The translations under genes and the position numbers were made by a program. Below, in pieces: positions 1-10,675 of a stretch of 31,075 nt of DNA. How positions within the stretch are numbered: the stretch's first letter is position 1; each line of letters opens with the position of its first letter. The notes under the pieces are model-generated. The model worked only from the letters and a program-made list of their open reading frames with translations. It ran no database searches and was not told the origin of the DNA. Source of the stretch: Entomortierella parvispora (taxonomy: Eukaryota; Mortierellomycota; Mortierellomycetes; Mortierellales; Mortierellaceae); contig CAUYJH010000086.1 in NCBI GenBank assembly GCA_963573315.1, forward strand, positions 1-31,075, in the 5' to 3' direction.

Positions 1-83
1 CATCCTCACATCAGTAAACGGATAATACCTCAGGAAAGAAGGAAAGGACCACGATCAGGACAAACACCTGCTCTCATTCTCCC

Positions 84-1529
84 ATGGCCAACCACCTCGA
101 CATCCTCGCCCCCGAGGGCCGGGAGTACCTGATCGAGATTGCAAAGCACATTGACCACGCTCAGCAAAATCACCACTACCAGTCATCGTCTTCGGGAATG
201 TCCTTCACTACGGGGTTACTTCTTGGCCAGCTCAGTGTAGTGCTGCTTGTCATCGTGTGCTTCAAGTACCTTCTTCTGGAGGACGTGCGCTATGGGCGCA
301 AGGTAGGTCAAATCTGATAGCGCGGTCGATCGGCTTTGAGGCGAAATACAAGCGCCGACCCGGGACCCAGATAACCGTGGCACTTCTCACTAACCTGTCT
401 TCTCCTGACTTCAGCCGCGATCGTTCGCCAACAGAGGTATTGCCATTCCAGCACCACCAACAAAGCCGTCTCTGCCATCGACCACGACTATTCTCAACAA
501 AACAGTATATGATGTCTACGATCACACACCAGAATCATTGGACTGGATAAGTGTCCTCCTGGCTCAAGCGATTGCTCAGTATCGGGATGACTCCAAGGTC
601 AATAACCGACTGATCAAGGCCCTGGCAGAAGCATTGAACGGAGGCGTTCGACCAGACTGGGTGGTAAGGATCAGGAACGATTTCTCTCGCGCGACACTTT
701 GTTGTTACTCTTTGTTGTTGTTATCAGAGCTCCCCTCCTGTGACTTTGCTCAGAACGCAACCTGATAGTAGAGTTTTTACTTCGATCTGAACAGGGCCAC
801 ATTCGTGTGACAGAGCTCAACCTTGGAGAGGACTTTCCTGTCTTGAGCAGAGCACGGATCAGACCGGCTGACCAGCCTGCAGGAACAGTGGTAAACAATC
901 GAGATTTTTTGACTAGGATTGCAAGCATATCAATTGGGTGACTGGGACAAAACGGCCCTCGACTTGAGACAAGCTAGAAACTAACGGCCCGCTCTTCCCT
1001 TTGCGCATGATCCCACAGCGGGCGGAAATCGACATTGACTTTAACGACCAGATCATGCTGGGCATTGAAACATCTGTTCTCATCAATTGGCCACGGCCGA
1101 GGATAGCCGCTCTCCCGGTTTCGCTAGTCCTTTCTGTTACTAAATTCCAAGCAACGGTAAAACAGAACGATATCTGAAGGAACTCATTTCACCATTGAAA
1201 CCTTGGTTCTTTGCTTGCACTAGCAATCTAACAATATAGCGCTCTTCATGATCATGTAGATAACGATGCAGTTCAACACCATTGATGGACAACAACACAT
1301 TTCGATATCGACGCTACCTGATTTTGATTTGGAGTTTGAAGTACAATCTCTCCTGGGCGCAAGGACCAAGCTGGAAGATGTCCCCAAAGTTACAGATCTG
1401 ATCACGTCCAAACTTCGAGGTTTCTTTGTTGACAAGTGCGTATATCCAAATGGACGGGACATTGCCATGCCGACTTTTTGGGCCAAACGAGATATCTATG
1501 CCAAGAGCCAAACCAACGGGGGGAAATAG
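84..1529 (+). CDS. MMM1: Mmm1, ER-side subunit of the ERMES ER-mitochondria tether
   Basis: Five exons: 84-302, 415-663, 795-890, 1019-1156 and 1260-1529, all joining in phase 0, giving about 323 aa. The N-terminus is short and lumenal, followed by one membrane segment (about residues 40-63, rich in Leu/Val). The SMP lipid-transfer domain follows: the ESLDW...LLAQAIAQYR start, the FNDQIMLGIE strand, INWPRPRIAALPVSL, then LPDFDLEFEV and LGARTKLEDVPKV near the end. This order is diagnostic of Mmm1, which in the ERMES complex moves phospholipids between ER and mitochondria. The last acceptor was chosen as TAG at 1257-1259 because it restores a continuous strand (AT|ITMQF) and sits about 26 nt after a CTAAC branch site; a second acceptor at 1269-1271 would lose four residues. 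Length is near the lower end for fungal Mmm1. An AATAAA poly(A) signal lies at 1538-1543. Confidence 0.93.
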
Positions 1530-2245
1530 ATGTATGCAATAAACCAAACCCCTGTATATAGCATAAAGCAAGACTCCAAGAGGACAAGATGATCCTGATG
1601 ACGTTGAGTCCGACAGGGGTGGGGTCGCACGGGGGACATGGACTCAAGACTGCTTCCGTTCCTTCTCCACGAGCAGCAGGAGATAACAAAAATGCGTCTG
1701 TGCCCCATTGGCTCGGTGCGCGTCACTGCGCGTTTTGGACCATTGGGCGACAGCCCTTTCTTTCTCACTGTGGTCTCTGCGGTCCAGACCTGCTTCTTTT
1801 TTTTTCTGTCTCTTCTTTCTTCTTTCTACAGTACTTTTTTTTTCTTGCTTGCTCCTGTTCTCCTCTCCATTTCCTCATCAGCTTACCTCCTTCCCCTCTC
1901 CTTCCCTTCCTCTACTGCCTCTCCATTCCACTGCTTGACCACATTCCATTGTCTCAAAACGAGGTACATACACAACCCCATGCATGCGGCAATGAACGTC
2001 ATGTGGTCAATGAACAGTGTATTCAATCTCACCTTTCACTTTTCTTTCTTTCTTAAGTCTCAACTCACATACCCGGCACCTTTTCAACTGCACTCGCCTC
2101 GCCCAAGACAGGAGGAGACCCAAAGGAAAGAATAATCCTAGGCCTCGACATCGTCGACCCAGGCTCTCATATATATCGTCATTGTACTCGCCCACGCAGA
2201 ACCCCGTTTTGAACCCTGGTTTGTCCCGTCCATCCGTCCTCCACA
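1530..2245. other. Intergenic region: MMM1 3' end and SLA2 promoter
   Basis: About 716 bp without a credible gene. It starts with the MMM1 poly(A) signal (AATAAA, 1538-1543). From about 1795 it becomes strongly CT-rich on the plus strand, with long T runs around 1797-1845, as is common upstream of fungal start codons. Several open frames cross it, but their composition is only Ser/Leu/Phe from the pyrimidine bias. Confidence 0.6.
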
Positions 2246-5200
2246 ATGACGATGACCCGCCCGCTTAACAGGGAGAAGGCCGAGGCCGAGCTCCAACTAC
2301 ACATCAAAAAGGCGACCAGTCCCGAAGAGACTGCACCCAAGCAGAAGCACGTCAGAGGTAAAGCGAGAAAACAAAAAAAAGTGCTGACCCGGCCTATCTT
2401 CACTTCAGCTATAGCCCATCCAAAAGGAATCACCTTACACATGAAGACCGTCGGCTGCATACAGCGTGGTTCTTTTCGTCAGAAAAAAAGCTCTCTATTC
2501 CTTCCCTCTCTCCGTGAATCTAATGGATGTCCTGCACCTCTCCTCTTCCTTTTCTCTGTATAGCCTGCATTGTCTATACCTGGGACTATCGATCGTCGGC
2601 CTCGGTTTGGCAAGGCTTTAGGACACAGCCCATGCTAGGTGATGAAGTCCAAACCTTTAAAGCCCTCATTTCGGTTCACAAGATTATCCGTGAAGGTCAT
2701 CCCACGGTAAAAAAAAAAAAAAAAAAAAGACAAAGGAGAAAAAAAAACGGCGCATTTTTTGGCAACTCTTTTTGGCACTTTGTTGATCTTGTGTACCTTT
2801 TGATCGACTCTCACACAATGCGACAACTTTCTTCGTAAAACTATGTTCACTAGGCATTAAGGGATGCACAAAAGGAAACGGATTGGTTGGATCAGTGTGC
2901 TCGATCGACTCACCAGTATGACAACCGAGGTGCGCCCCGCATTGTTTTCTGATCAGGTCAACCATGGGGTGGATTCCCAGAAAGAAATCTAATCGAGATC
3001 ATATTTTTGTGTTTTCAACCAAAAACCATAGGATACGCGACATTGATCAGAGCCTATGTTGACTTTTTGCATTCCAAGCTCCGATATCATGGAAACCACA
3101 CCGAGTTCAACGGCACCTTTGATTACAATGAATACATCTCCTTGAAGGGAATAGACGACCCCAATGAAGGGTAAGAAGCAGTCAACCACCAACCCGTGGT
3201 ATGATGTGACTAGGAGAACAATCAACCTGTTCTAACATCTCTGTTTGTTTCTTTGTCGGATCAACCCCACACCAGATATGAGACGATTAGTGAGCTCATG
3301 AATCTTCAGGATCAGATGGATCAGTTTCAAAAGCTCATTTTTACAAACTTTCGACCCTCGTCTAACAATGAATGCCGAATCGCAGCGTTGGTACCACTCG
3401 TGCAGGAGAGCTATGCCATTTACCAATTTGCTACGAGCATGTTGCGCGCCATGCACAAACGTAAATTTTTTTTGCTTTCTCTGGTACCAATATTGACTGA
3501 TGTCATGCAATCGTGTCACTAAAACGAGCCCTGTTTATTACAGGTACGAGTGATCCGGACGGTCTAATCTTACTTCGACAGCGCTACAATGCTCAACATT
3601 ACGCGCTCATCAAGTTTTACTTTGAGTGCTCCAACCTCAAATACCTGACCAGTCTCATCAGTGTCCCAAAGCTTCCTCAGGACCCTCCCAATCTCTTTGG
3701 AACTGATTCACCTCTGTTGATGCCTCGTCAAGCTGCGACGCCAAAGCTACCTCCCCGGGAAAGTCCTCCCCCTTCTCCTGGAGTGGACTGGGCGGAGCAA
3801 CAGCGGGAGATTGCCAAGAAACAGCGAGAGTACGACCTGGAGCAGCAACGCCTCCAACAACAACGCGAACTGGAGCAGCAACAACAGCAGATGGAGGCCC
3901 TGCGTTTGCAACAGGAATTTGATGAGCAAAAAAGGCTGCAATTGGAACGGGAGCGTCTTCAGAGGGAGCAACTGGGCAGAGAACAGATGCAGCGACAGGC
4001 TGAAGGCCGACTTGCAGAATTGGAACGGGATGTCCTTGCATTGCGTGGCCAGTATGAGCGAGACCAGATGCTGATTGACCAATATGATAGAGTAAGTACG
4101 CTGCATGGGTGCTGCAAGAGGGATAATACAAGGCTGTGGGTTTTTGTCTCGGCATTTGGTACTGGTACACTAACCATGAGATATTACGTTGTTCCTGTAG
4201 AGAGTCAAAGGCCTTGAACAGGAGATGCAACTGATTAACATGAATGCCCAGCAGCAATTGGCCTCCAAGGATGAAATGATCCGAAGCATCCAAGGTATTA
4301 CAGATGACGATACTGGGTCACGAGCGATTGTAAAAGGGTCATTGAGTCTGATCCATCGTTCACCTCTTTCTGTAGATCAAACCAACATCTGGAAGTCCAA
4401 ATACGAGGCACTTGCCAAGCTATATTCCCAACTTCGTCAAGAGCATTTGGACCTGTTGACCAAGTACAAAGCCATTCAGCTGAAGGCCAATTCTGCCCAA
4501 GAAGCTATCGATAAGATGGAAAAGATGCAAAAGGAGATCAAGGACAAGAACTTGCAGATGGCTGATATGGTCCGAGAACGCGACCGTGCCAAGAACGAGC
4601 TTTTGCGGTGGCAAAACACCCAGAACGACGAGATTGCGCGACTCAAGCGGGATCTTGAGATGGCCAACGGTCGCGTGGAGGATTTGGGTCGTTCTAAGAG
4701 CTCTGAGGTTGGTTCGATGGTGGCCAAGTTCAACAAGGAGAAACACGACCTTGAGGACCTTGCCAATGTAAGTTTTCCATCTGATCGCGTCATACCTTTT
4801 TTGTTTTCGATGGGGAGTTACAGATACTCATCTTGATTTTTATTTGTTTGTTTCTAGCGCCGACAACGCGAGATTGACTCGTTGATGCGTCAAGTTGAGG
4901 ACCAAAAGGCAGAGCTGGAGCGCATTCAGCTCGAGAATGAGGAAGAGAAGGCGGTACTCGAGAGCTCGCTCGACGAGACCTTCCAAGAACTAGCCAGCTT
5001 GAAGCATGGTCAGAACGAAAACTCTTCCGCCCTTCAGCAACGTATTGACGCAATGACAAGTTCTCACAAACGAAAGATGCAGCAGATTCTAGGTAAGAAG
5101 GCAGAAATCCATTTTCACTTTTATTGTCATGGTTTGGTTGCCACTTCAAGGGACTCTAAATAACCATTCCGGCTGACTTCATGGTAAAATTATAGATTCT

Positions 5201-6424
5201 ATTTTGGAGACCTGCATCAACAAAGTCGAAGAGAGCATCTACGACCTTGAGTCACCTACACAACACGGAAATCAGAATGCAACCCCAGAGTTTACTCTGT
5301 CGATGATTGAAAAGGCCCACACAGCCTCTACGGAATTCGAATTGGCGCTGCTGCAATATCTCCGCCCTTCCAGCGAGGTAAACCAGGTTGAAGCTATCCG
5401 GAGTGCCCTGAACTTGTCCCAAACTCTATCCGATGTGCTCGGCAATGCAAAAGGCATTACACGATTGGCCAAGAAGGATGAGGATGCTGAAGATATTGTC
5501 CGTCATGCCAAGTCCTCGGCCGTGGCCACCCAAGAGTTCTTTACAAATGTGACGTCGGCCCGATTGGGAGGTCTGTCCGCTGAAGGAAGTATCAAGGCCA
5601 TCGAACGGTCCAACGAGGCTGTTCAGGCTTCAATGGAACGCTTGGCCAAGTCTGCAGAACTATTGATCCCCAAGAATAACCAATTGGATCCTTCAAAGAT
5701 GGATCTTGGCGACATGGTCGAGAATGAGATGAGCAACGCAGCTAGAACCATTGAGGAAGCTACAGCTCGTCTTCAAGCGTTGATGGCCAAGCCCAAGAAC
5801 GATGGTCTGTCTGCGATTGAGCTTCAAGTCAATGCGTCGATTCTGGAAAGTGCCATGGCGATGATGCAAGCGATCGGTCATTTGATCAAATGTGCAACCA
5901 TCTCTCAACAAGAGGTGGTGGCGCAGGGTCGAGGTACATCGACCAATGCTGCATTCTACAAGAAGAATAACCGCTGGACAGAGGGATTGATTTCGGCGGC
6001 CAAGGCCGTGGCCGTGGCCACGACTCTTTTGGTCGAGACTGCGGATGGAGTGATCTCCAAGACGCACTCAATGGAGCAGCTGCTGGTGGCATCCAACGAA
6101 GTGGCGGCTGCGACCGCTCAGTTAGTGGCGGCCTCGAGAGTCAAGGCGAACTTTATGTCCAAGGCTCAAGACAACCTCGAGCGGGCCTCCAAGGCCGTGA
6201 CAGAAGCCTCGCGGGCTTTGGTCCGGGCGGTGAAGGCCATTATGGAGCGGGAGATGAAATCTCGCGAAAGCGCGGTGGATTACCAGAGTATGAATGCGCA
6301 CGAATTCAAGATCAAGGAGATGGGACAACAGGTCGAGATTCTGAAGTTGGAGAAGGAGCTGACATTGGCGCGAAGGGTATTGGGCGAGATGAGGAAAGTT
6401 TCTTACCATCAAGGCGACGATTGA
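2246..6424 (+). CDS. SLA2: Sla2/End4 (HIP1R-type) endocytic adaptor: ANTH, coiled coil, THATCH
   Basis: Nine exons: 2246-2357, 2564-2706, 2854-2929, 3032-3170, 3276-3460, 3544-4091, 4201-4767, 4858-5092 and 5196-6424. Phases match throughout, giving about 1077 aa, the usual size. The ANTH domain (about residues 10-270) is seen in KATSPEETAPKQKHVRAC, then HKIIREGHPT, GYETISELMNLQDQMDQF and SMLRAMHK; it binds PtdIns(4,5)P2 at endocytic sites. A Pro-rich linker and Gln-rich stretch (about 300-370) lead into a long coiled coil (to about 665). The C-terminal THATCH (I/LWEQ) actin-binding domain (about 835-1077) shows RWTEGLISAAKAVAVATTLL and ends in YHQ. The role, coupling clathrin coats to actin, is family knowledge. 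Within exon 7, 4295-4375 looks like an extra 81-nt intron that keeps the frame, so a 1050-aa form is possible. ATTAAA near 6466 may be the poly(A) signal. Confidence 0.95.
2707..2853 (+). repeat. Poly(A) tract in SLA2 intron 2
   Basis: A run of about 19-20 adenines begins at about 2708, directly after the GT donor, with a second shorter A run near 2742. It is low-complexity intronic sequence. No coding signal is present. Confidence 0.7.
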
Positions 6425-6905
6425 GCGGGAAAAAAAGACGTTGGCCGTGTTTTGTGGTTTGAAGAATTAAATTTTGAAAAAAAAGGGTGTACGCGCTTTG
6501 ACCTCCTGCTCCATTATTGTCGAAGGATGAGCCGTTTGGAGGGTCATGTGGACACCAAGAGAGGAGCAACAAGGGATTAGCCATGGTAAACTCGGAAGAA
6601 CATTCTTGCATCAAGAGCGACTTTTTGTTGTTGCAGTTTTCGTTGTGTCGTGGAGCTGGGTGCGGCTAGGGATAAACAAGTCCTCGGCCTTGTTTCTTTG
6701 TTCCGTTCGTTTATCGCTGTTTCCCCCCCTTTGTTGTACACAGTGACAGAGGTGCGCCATTTCTTTATTCCATTGCAAACAGACGAGAACCTGTATAGTG
6801 AGAGCGTGAGAGAGTCAGGGAGCCATCGTGGGAGTCAGAGAGAGGGGAGAGAGAGGGGAGAGAGAGAGCAGGGAAAGAGAGATAGAGAGATAGAGAAAGA
6901 GATAT
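6425..6905. other. Convergent intergenic region with GA-rich simple repeat
   Basis: This separates the 3' ends of SLA2 (+) and the EF-hand gene (-). From about 6800 to 6903 the plus strand is an imperfect GAGAG/GGGA purine repeat. I see no credible gene; the open frames here are products of the bias. Confidence 0.6.
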
Positions 6906-7708
6906 CTACAGGACGTGTTCGCCGCGGTGTCTCTTCTCGCTCTTGTGCATAATCTTCAAGAACTCCTCGATGGTAATACGACCATCTCCAGAGACATCAC
7001 CTTCTCGGATGATCTCATCCACATCAGCCTAAAAAGAAATAAGGTCATCAAGTAAGTGAGAAAGTCCCTTTGGAGGAGGATGGGGGGTGGGTTTCTTTCT
7101 CCGTGCTACAGGCACTAAATCCCAGATGACCGCATCGTCTCTTTCCCCCCACTTTTTTTTTCTTGTCTGTCTTTGCAAATACAATACAATACCTCTGAAA
7201 AGACGTCGGGTCCCAAGAATCCCTCGAGGGCGACACGCAACTCTTGAGATGAGACATGGCCGGACGCATCCTTGTTGATGGACATGAAGGCACGACGGTA
7301 AGGTTCCTCAGGGTCCTTGTGCTCATCCTCATTGTATCGGTTCAGCAGGTCGGTGAACTGTTTCAGATCAAGAGAATGGGTGGGGATACGAATGGTGGCC
7401 TTGAGTTCTTCATCGCCCAAGGTCTAGAAAGAACGAGAGAAAGGGGAAGGAGAAGAAATGTCAGTCTGCACAGAGAGAGAGAGAGAGAGAGAGATGAAGA
7501 GACATGGACGTAGAGAAAAGATAAGAGCAGGTCGTGTGTGGGGGGGTGGAATGAGAGCGCTGAGAGAGAAAGGGAAGAGCCAGGAACCAAAAAAAGGTTT
7601 CTTTACGTTCAAGAAGTTCTGGAAGACGCGAGGCTCAATCCTGCCGGTGTTCTGGGGGTCAAAGAGGGCAAAAGCCTGCTTGATTTCTTCGGGGCGGATG
7701 TCGGACAT
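6906..7708 (-). CDS. Small EF-hand (calmodulin/troponin-C-like) calcium-binding protein
   Basis: Three exons on the minus strand: 7708-7607, 7423-7193 and 7028-6906, all phase 0, giving 151 aa. The start MSDIRPEEIKQAFALFD is typical of a four-EF-hand protein's first helix. Loop 1 (DPQNTGRIEPRV) lacks the final Glu, and the second hand is degenerate. Loop 3 (NKDASGHVSSQE) starts with Asn but keeps the position-12 Glu. Loop 4 (DVSGDGRITIEE) is canonical, with Asp at 1 and 5, Ser at 3 and Glu at 12. The last loop probably binds calcium and loop 3 may. The protein is calmodulin-superfamily, but Lys-rich insertions (NEDEHKDPEEPYRR) and the basic tail set it apart from calmodulin and centrin, so I give no symbol. 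Intron 1 holds a (GA)n run. An open frame extends upstream of this Met but has 5'-leader composition. Confidence 0.85.
7472..7495. repeat. (GA)n microsatellite
   Basis: A perfect GA dinucleotide run in intron 1 of the EF-hand gene. Read as CT on the sense strand, it could add to the pyrimidine tract of that intron. Confidence 0.8.
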
Positions 7709-8703
7709 GGCAGATTGTGGAGAGTGATGGAGAGAGAGGGAGAGGAGGGATAGACGAGGAAGGTGGGGAACGAGTGGATAAATAAAAGAAGAAAGGAGAG
7801 GAAGAGGAAGAGGAGAGCAAGCGACAACAAGGAAAGAAAGAAAGCGACCCGAGCACACACACACAGGCACACGCTCTGCCCTCATTTCCTCGTCATTCAC
7901 TGCTCTGTCCAACCAGCGCCGCCTCCTTGCCTTGACAGAAACCACCGCTCTGATCCAGCACCACGTCGTCCATGTCAAACACTCTTTCTTTCTTTCTTGT
8001 TTTTTCATCAAACAAGCTGTGGATCTGGGATCTTTTTGTGCAGCTTCTTTTGAACAGCACCTGACGTCGTTTTGTACAGCACCAAGAAGTCCATCCATCG
8101 TTGCCACTCGTTGAGGGGTGTTTCCGACAGTGCCAGGTTTGATCAGTTTTAAGGGGCCTATTTGTGCATGGTATAAATACGTGCATCCTCTGTCGCTTTT
8201 TGCGGCCACTCCTCTTTCCGCCTTTGTCTTCCCCTCTCGATGATGGCCTATATGGTAAGTACGATCCTGAACAACCCATCCACACTTTTTCATCCATCCC
8301 ACACCCCCGATGTTATGTTGTTGTTATTCTCTTGCCCTATGCTCTTCCTTTCCTTGTCTCTTTTTTCATGTTACTCGTGTTGCGAATGGCTCACTCGTCA
8401 TTTCAACATTTCCTTGCACGCGACATTTCTGCTGCGCCTTTCCATCGTCTTCATGTTGACTGTTTTCTCTGATTTCTCCCATGGCCCTTTTATAGAAAGA
8501 GTGATTGCCCCGGTCATTGCCTCAGTTCCGCTCTCCCTGGCATGCATGGCGCGTCTGCGGCGGTCCATTGGGTCATTTGGTAGGTTGCAGCTCCGTATTT
8601 TTTGCTTGTGTGCAGTGTCACCTTTTATGTAAACAAACCAGTCTTTTCGCGTTTCTCTTGAAAATCTCATCTCCTTTGTCTTTTTCTCTTGACTTCTCTG
8701 TAG
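7709..8703. other. EF-hand gene promoter, then a TATA-containing insert that looks like 5' exons of an unidentified transcript
   Basis: 7709-7960 is purine-rich leader/promoter of the minus EF-hand gene. From about 7960 to 8076 the sequence aligns, at lower identity, with 21185-21293. The next 620 bp (8077-8696) are absent from the second repeat copy. They contain a TATAAATA box (8172-8179), a CT-rich leader, ATGATG at 8240, a strong donor at 8255 (GTAAGT), an acceptor ending 8496, a donor at 8580 (GTAGGT) and an acceptor ending 8703. Spliced from 8240, the frame hits a stop almost at once (exon 2 begins AAA GAG TGA). I therefore read it as a broken or non-coding transcription unit, not a protein gene. 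Confidence 0.4.
8172..8179 (+). promoter_or_regulatory. TATA box (TATAAATA)
   Basis: A perfect TATAAATA lies about 60 bp before ATGATG at 8240, which is followed 12 nt later by a strong 5' splice site. It suggests a real transcription start in the 620-bp segment present only in repeat copy 1. Confidence 0.45.
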
Positions 8704-10190
8704 GCCTTCCTACATCGGCCAGCCCTTCCGTCGCGGACGGCCCTCTCTGGTGCCGCGCCGCTTTATCAAGGAAAGGTAATGTCAAGGTGGGTCCTGTCTC
8801 TGCTCCTCCCTCCGCTCCTCCCTCCTATCCCTTTCTTTATCCTCTTCATCGGAAAGTGAAGAGGTTTCTCACATTTCTTTTCCTGGCAGCAGGAACAGGA
8901 GCGTGAATTGCAACCTGTGGCCCAACTGCTGTTTTCTGCCAACAGAATCCGTAAGGTGGACCGAGGGGCTTGCGGGCCGTGCTGTCGTCCTGCGGCAGAG
9001 GTGAACAAAGCATGGCGAACCCTGCATCCCATTATAGTCCGCAAGTCCATTCAACATGGCTGTGGCTATGAATTTTCCCCGTCAACACCTTTGCCCAGCA
9101 GGTAAACGACATCGTGTCAGGGACCCCGTTTCTGGTAGTCTTCTCCAACGGATCCTGTTTGTTGCTTTCATTCATGTTTATGTGTGGGGGTCTAACAAGC
9201 AGATGAGAGGACCAAAGGCGAATCCTTCAACATGGAACTACCCTTTGATCTTCGAAGTCGCGTCCACTATTATGGTTGAGGGACTTCTTTATTGAGGACC
9301 TTCCTGTCTACTGTACACAAGGGCCAGGGTAACACATCTCCCTGGTTGAGCCCAGGTATCGTTCCCCGACAGAGGGGAGCGATGCTTGGAGTATTCCCAT
9401 TTTAACCTGATCATCATCTATCATGACCGAGGTTTAACACTCGTACAGTGCAGCAGCCCTTTGCCGGCAACGGAAATCGAAGCGTCGCACTGATACACCT
9501 GTATACTAGCAGCCCTTTCCTGGCACTGGATTACCGTGCCAGGGATCGAAGCGTTGTATATGATTCGCGAGTTGACATCCCTGGATAGTCCACCCAGTCC
9601 TTCAACAGGGCCGTGGATCCCATTTTTCTAATCCTTGTTAGTTCTGACCACTGTGCTCTGGCAACAGAAATCAGTGGCTGGCTCTCTCAAAGGTGACCTT
9701 GAGGATCTTACGTCTTTCTCTCAGGGATGGAGAAGGGGAACGTGATCCTCACCCTCAAACCTTCGTAGTGCCTTCCCTTGGGGATAGGAAGTGCATGGTC
9801 AGCAAACCTCCTTTGTCATCCCTTTATCAGGTTTTTTATTGTTGACTTCGGCGGATGGGCTAATGGGTTGTGGATCTGCGTCTGTTTCTTTTTTCAAGAT
9901 GGAAGCTGCGAGACGCCCCTTGACCTTTTGAAGAAGGCTATGACTGTTGGGATTGGGTCTAGCAAGAGCGGCAGTGACCCAATTGGCTGTATGATTGATG
10001 GTCGACTTGGTTATAACGGGTTACTAACTACTGGATCCTTTTGGATAGGAACATCGGCGACCACCGGGTCTCTTTGAGCCGGTAGTCGACCATGGCAGAT
10101 AAATACAGTTAAAGCCGTCCGAGTCGCCCCCAAGGAGAGGACCTTGGAGCAACGTGGACTTGTCGCTCAAATGAAGGAGCCACGCGGACT
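8704..10190 (+). repeat. Direct long repeat, copy 1 (~1.5 kb)
   Basis: It aligns with 21301-22790 in the same orientation at high identity. From 8704 to about 9110 I find one mismatch in about 407 bases and no indel (offset 12,597). Further on, differences rise to several percent and are mostly transitions. Copy 1 has a net 33 extra bases near 9437-9475, which shifts the offset to 12,564. Similarity fades after about 10,080 and ends near 10,190. It contains splice-like signals (GTAATG at 8776, a CT-rich tract with CAG ending near 8890, GTAAAC near 9102) and open frames up to 100 aa, but no recognisable protein. Its family is unknown; it could be a non-autonomous mobile element or a duplicated non-coding locus. 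Confidence 0.85.
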
Positions 10191-10207
10191 TAAATGAAGG
10201 AGCCACG
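10168..10207 (+). repeat. Short tandem duplication of a 17-mer at the right edge of repeat copy 1
   Basis: AAATGAAGGAGCCACGC occurs at 10168-10184 and again at 10191-10207. Copy 2 has a single related version near 22,770-22,790. The duplication marks the point where the long repeat stops aligning. Confidence 0.6.
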
Positions 10208-10330
10208 CCTCCATCAATTCGGTGACGTAATTCACTCTTTCATTCATGCACCCACCATCCATCGCCATTCATTCAAGTCCTCACTGACATCTTTTTCAAC
10301 AACGATAACTGTAAGTGACAATTACCAAAT
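10208..10330 (+). other. Promoter-like stretch with TGACGTAATT and a lone 5' splice site
   Basis: TGACGTAATT lies at 10223-10232. It is followed by a CT/CAT-rich stretch and a good donor (GTAAGTGAC) near 10311, with no ATG in between. It resembles the 5' leader arrangement at 15787-15875. It may be the left-over start of another gene copy. No protein could be assigned downstream. Confidence 0.3.
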
Positions 10331-10337
10331 TGTGTGC

Positions 10338-10675
10338 TTGTTTTTCTATTTTTCATACATTGGATTGATTGATGGCGAACTATTACAGTGATAATTCTAA
10401 AAGCGGTCGGGCCCACATGAACCTCCATGTTGAATGTCTGCCTTCATGGAGGACGGGGGCACATTGCCGCTCTATGCCTCAATTAGTCTTTGTCGATCCT
10501 TGTTTCCATGATTATTGTTATTTTCTTATTTTCCTTGATCAATTGTTGGCGAACGCCACAAATGTGGTAGTTCTAAAAGCAGTCGGTCCCACATGACCCT
10601 CCCAAGTTGAATAATCGACCTTCTTGGAGGACGGGGGAACATTGCTGCCCTATGCCTCGTTGTTCTTTGCAGACC
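10338..10675. repeat. Diverged ~177-bp tandem repeat with conserved hairpins
   Basis: Two units run at about 10338-10498 and 10499-10675. Shared blocks include TTCTAAAAGC, the CCCACATGA region, GGAGGACGGGGG and CTATGCCTC. Each unit carries an 8-bp inverted repeat. Unit 1 pairs CCTCCATG (10422-10429) with CATGGAGG (10445-10452). Unit 2 pairs CCTCCCAAG (10598-10606, one bulged C) with CTTGGAGG (10623-10630). The arms changed on both sides and still pair. A second small inverted repeat lies just before TTCTAAAAGC in both (ATTA...TAAT at 10382-10395; CCAC...GTGG at 10556-10567). It lies 3' of the Fanzor fusion gene. No convincing coding frame is present. Confidence 0.6.

Noticed and set aside
1589-2135. 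Open frames of 155 and 165 aa upstream of SLA2
   Set aside because: They are made of Ser/Leu/Phe/Pro from a CT-rich promoter, overlap each other in different frames, and match no family.
7424-8302. 292-aa minus-strand open frame as a longer EF-hand protein
   Set aside because: It contains the first EF-hand exon but reads through the intron donor at 7606 and through leader sequence upstream. The MSDIRPEEIKQAF start fits the family.
8766-9050. Minus-strand 94-aa open frame nearly identical to one at 21363-21647
   Set aside because: The DNA of the two repeat copies is almost identical here in all frames and across splice-like sites, so protein conservation adds no evidence. Composition is not protein-like and no family is recognised.
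10369-10596. 75-aa open frame MANYYSDNSKSG...
   Set aside because: It lies across the two tandem units but is not preserved between them. Indels between units break the frame.
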